In this document: one piece after another, positions 13,954 through 14,219 of the stretch | Position numbering within the stretch: the first letter of the stretch is position 1 | Layout of the letters: each line of letters opens with the position of its first letter | DNA from: Bryobacterales bacterium | Lineage (GTDB): Bacteria > Acidobacteriota > Terriglobia > Bryobacterales > Bryobacteraceae | Direction of reading: 5' to 3' | NCBI GenBank assembly: GCA_025462985.1 | Contig: JAOAPP010000612.1 | Span: 1-14,219 of the forward strand | DNA: 14,219 bases | The notes under the pieces: generated by a model | Database searches by the model: none | Told to the model about the DNA's origin: nothing | What the model saw: the letters and a program-made list of their open reading frames with translations, nothing else | Made by a program: the position numbers and the translations under genes

Positions 13954-14219
13954 CCGCCGCAACTTAGCCCAATCGCTACTCTTCCATCGCGCGCTTGCAG
14001 GCAGAGCAACGCTCACGACATGTTTGCGACGCCGGTAAACGAGAGCGGCGATCGTGCGGCCGCGAATGACGTCAAGGTTAGCTAGCATACTTCGCGGCTG
14101 CTTGTGCAGCGACTCTCTTCCTTGTTTATCGGGCGTGAGTCGCCCTTCATGTCGCCAGTTGGCAAACGACTGCCAGCAGAAAGAAACTCAAACCTAGTCG
14201 TTTTTAGCCTGATTTACCG
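13954..14219. other. Intergenic region downstream of the Wzi-like gene
   Basis: There is no intact gene. Besides the anti-sigma-like remnant it contains two small perfect hairpins: GCTGC-TTGT-GCAGC (14097-14110), followed by a pyrimidine-rich stretch, and GGGCG-TGAGT-CGCCC (14131-14145). Either might contribute to ending the Wzi transcript, but neither has a proper T-tract. At the right edge, TTTTAG-N5-TTTACC (14202-14218) weakly recalls the promoter hexamers and could begin another such site outside the window. Confidence 0.3.
13993..14088 (-). pseudogene. Probable remnant of an anti-sigma-factor gene
   Basis: The minus-strand translation of this stretch reads (M)LANLDVIRGRTIAAL followed by VYRRRKHVVSVALPAS. 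It closely resembles the C-terminal segment common in ECF-type transmembrane anti-sigma factors, where a GGRLDxxxGRxVAALVYRRRxHxI sequence is usual (recognised from memory, not searched). The normal continuation (an NLxxW..GMTYWAVSDL-type ending) is absent; the frame instead runs 70 residues into the antisense of the Wzi-like 3' end. No zinc-binding HxxxCxxC domain or membrane helix can be found upstream in any joined frame. I read it as a decayed fragment, perhaps left by loss of a sigma/anti-sigma pair. A chance frame is possible. Confidence 0.4.

Noticed and set aside
14131..14145. GGGCG/CGCCC hairpin considered as the terminator of the Wzi-like gene
   Set aside because: It lies almost 180 bases past the stop and lacks a T-tract, so I mention it only as part of the intergenic region.
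14202..14218. TTTTAG-N5-TTTACC at the right edge as a sixth promoter array
   Set aside because: Only 8 of 12 hexamer positions match and the third repeat and -10 would lie outside the window.

Overview
The window looks like bacterial chromosome of moderate GC, most likely from an Acidobacteriota (Terriglobia-type) organism. That guess rests on the gene mix: a large multi-SLBB export protein, a Wzi-like barrel, a kinase-less Wzz, tandem B12 radical SAM genes and a cytochrome c fused to a DUF5777-type barrel. It is inference, with no marker gene to confirm it. No rRNA, tRNA, CRISPR array or insertion sequence is visible.

Layout, left to right. (1) About 1-1974, minus strand: two tandem, paralogous B12-binding radical SAM genes with a 7-base overlap; the downstream one runs off the left edge. 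(2) 2105-3556, minus: a secreted monoheme cytochrome c domain joined to an outer-membrane-type beta-barrel. (3) 3743/3845-6834, plus: a small phosphoglycosyl transferase and two GT4 glycosyltransferases, enough to start and extend a lipid-linked glycan. (4) 11955-6792, minus: a tightly overlapping run of Wza-like export protein, Wzz-like chain-length protein and Wzy-like polymerase/ligase, converging on the last glycosyltransferase with a 43-base overlap of coding ends. (5) 12262-13953, plus: a Wzi-family outer-membrane protein. (6) 13954-14219: non-coding, holding a probable remnant of an anti-sigma-factor gene and some small hairpins.

Together, sections 3-5 encode most of a Wzx/Wzy-type exopolysaccharide or capsule pathway: initiation, two sugar additions, polymerisation, chain-length control, outer-membrane export and surface attachment. 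A flippase (Wzx) and a tyrosine autokinase are not in the window.

The most striking non-coding signal is a shared promoter architecture. Four promoter regions (radical SAM, cytochrome-barrel, phosphoglycosyl transferase, Wzi) each carry three hexamers related to TTTACA at an exact 11-base period, followed after 20-21 bases by a TAnACT-like -10 element (CATACT, TAGACT, TACCTT, TATACT). A fifth, perfect two-hexamer copy lies between the wza-like and wzi-like genes. This is how OmpR/PhoB-family response regulators usually bind, and it would tie the radical SAM and cytochrome genes to the polysaccharide genes as one regulon.
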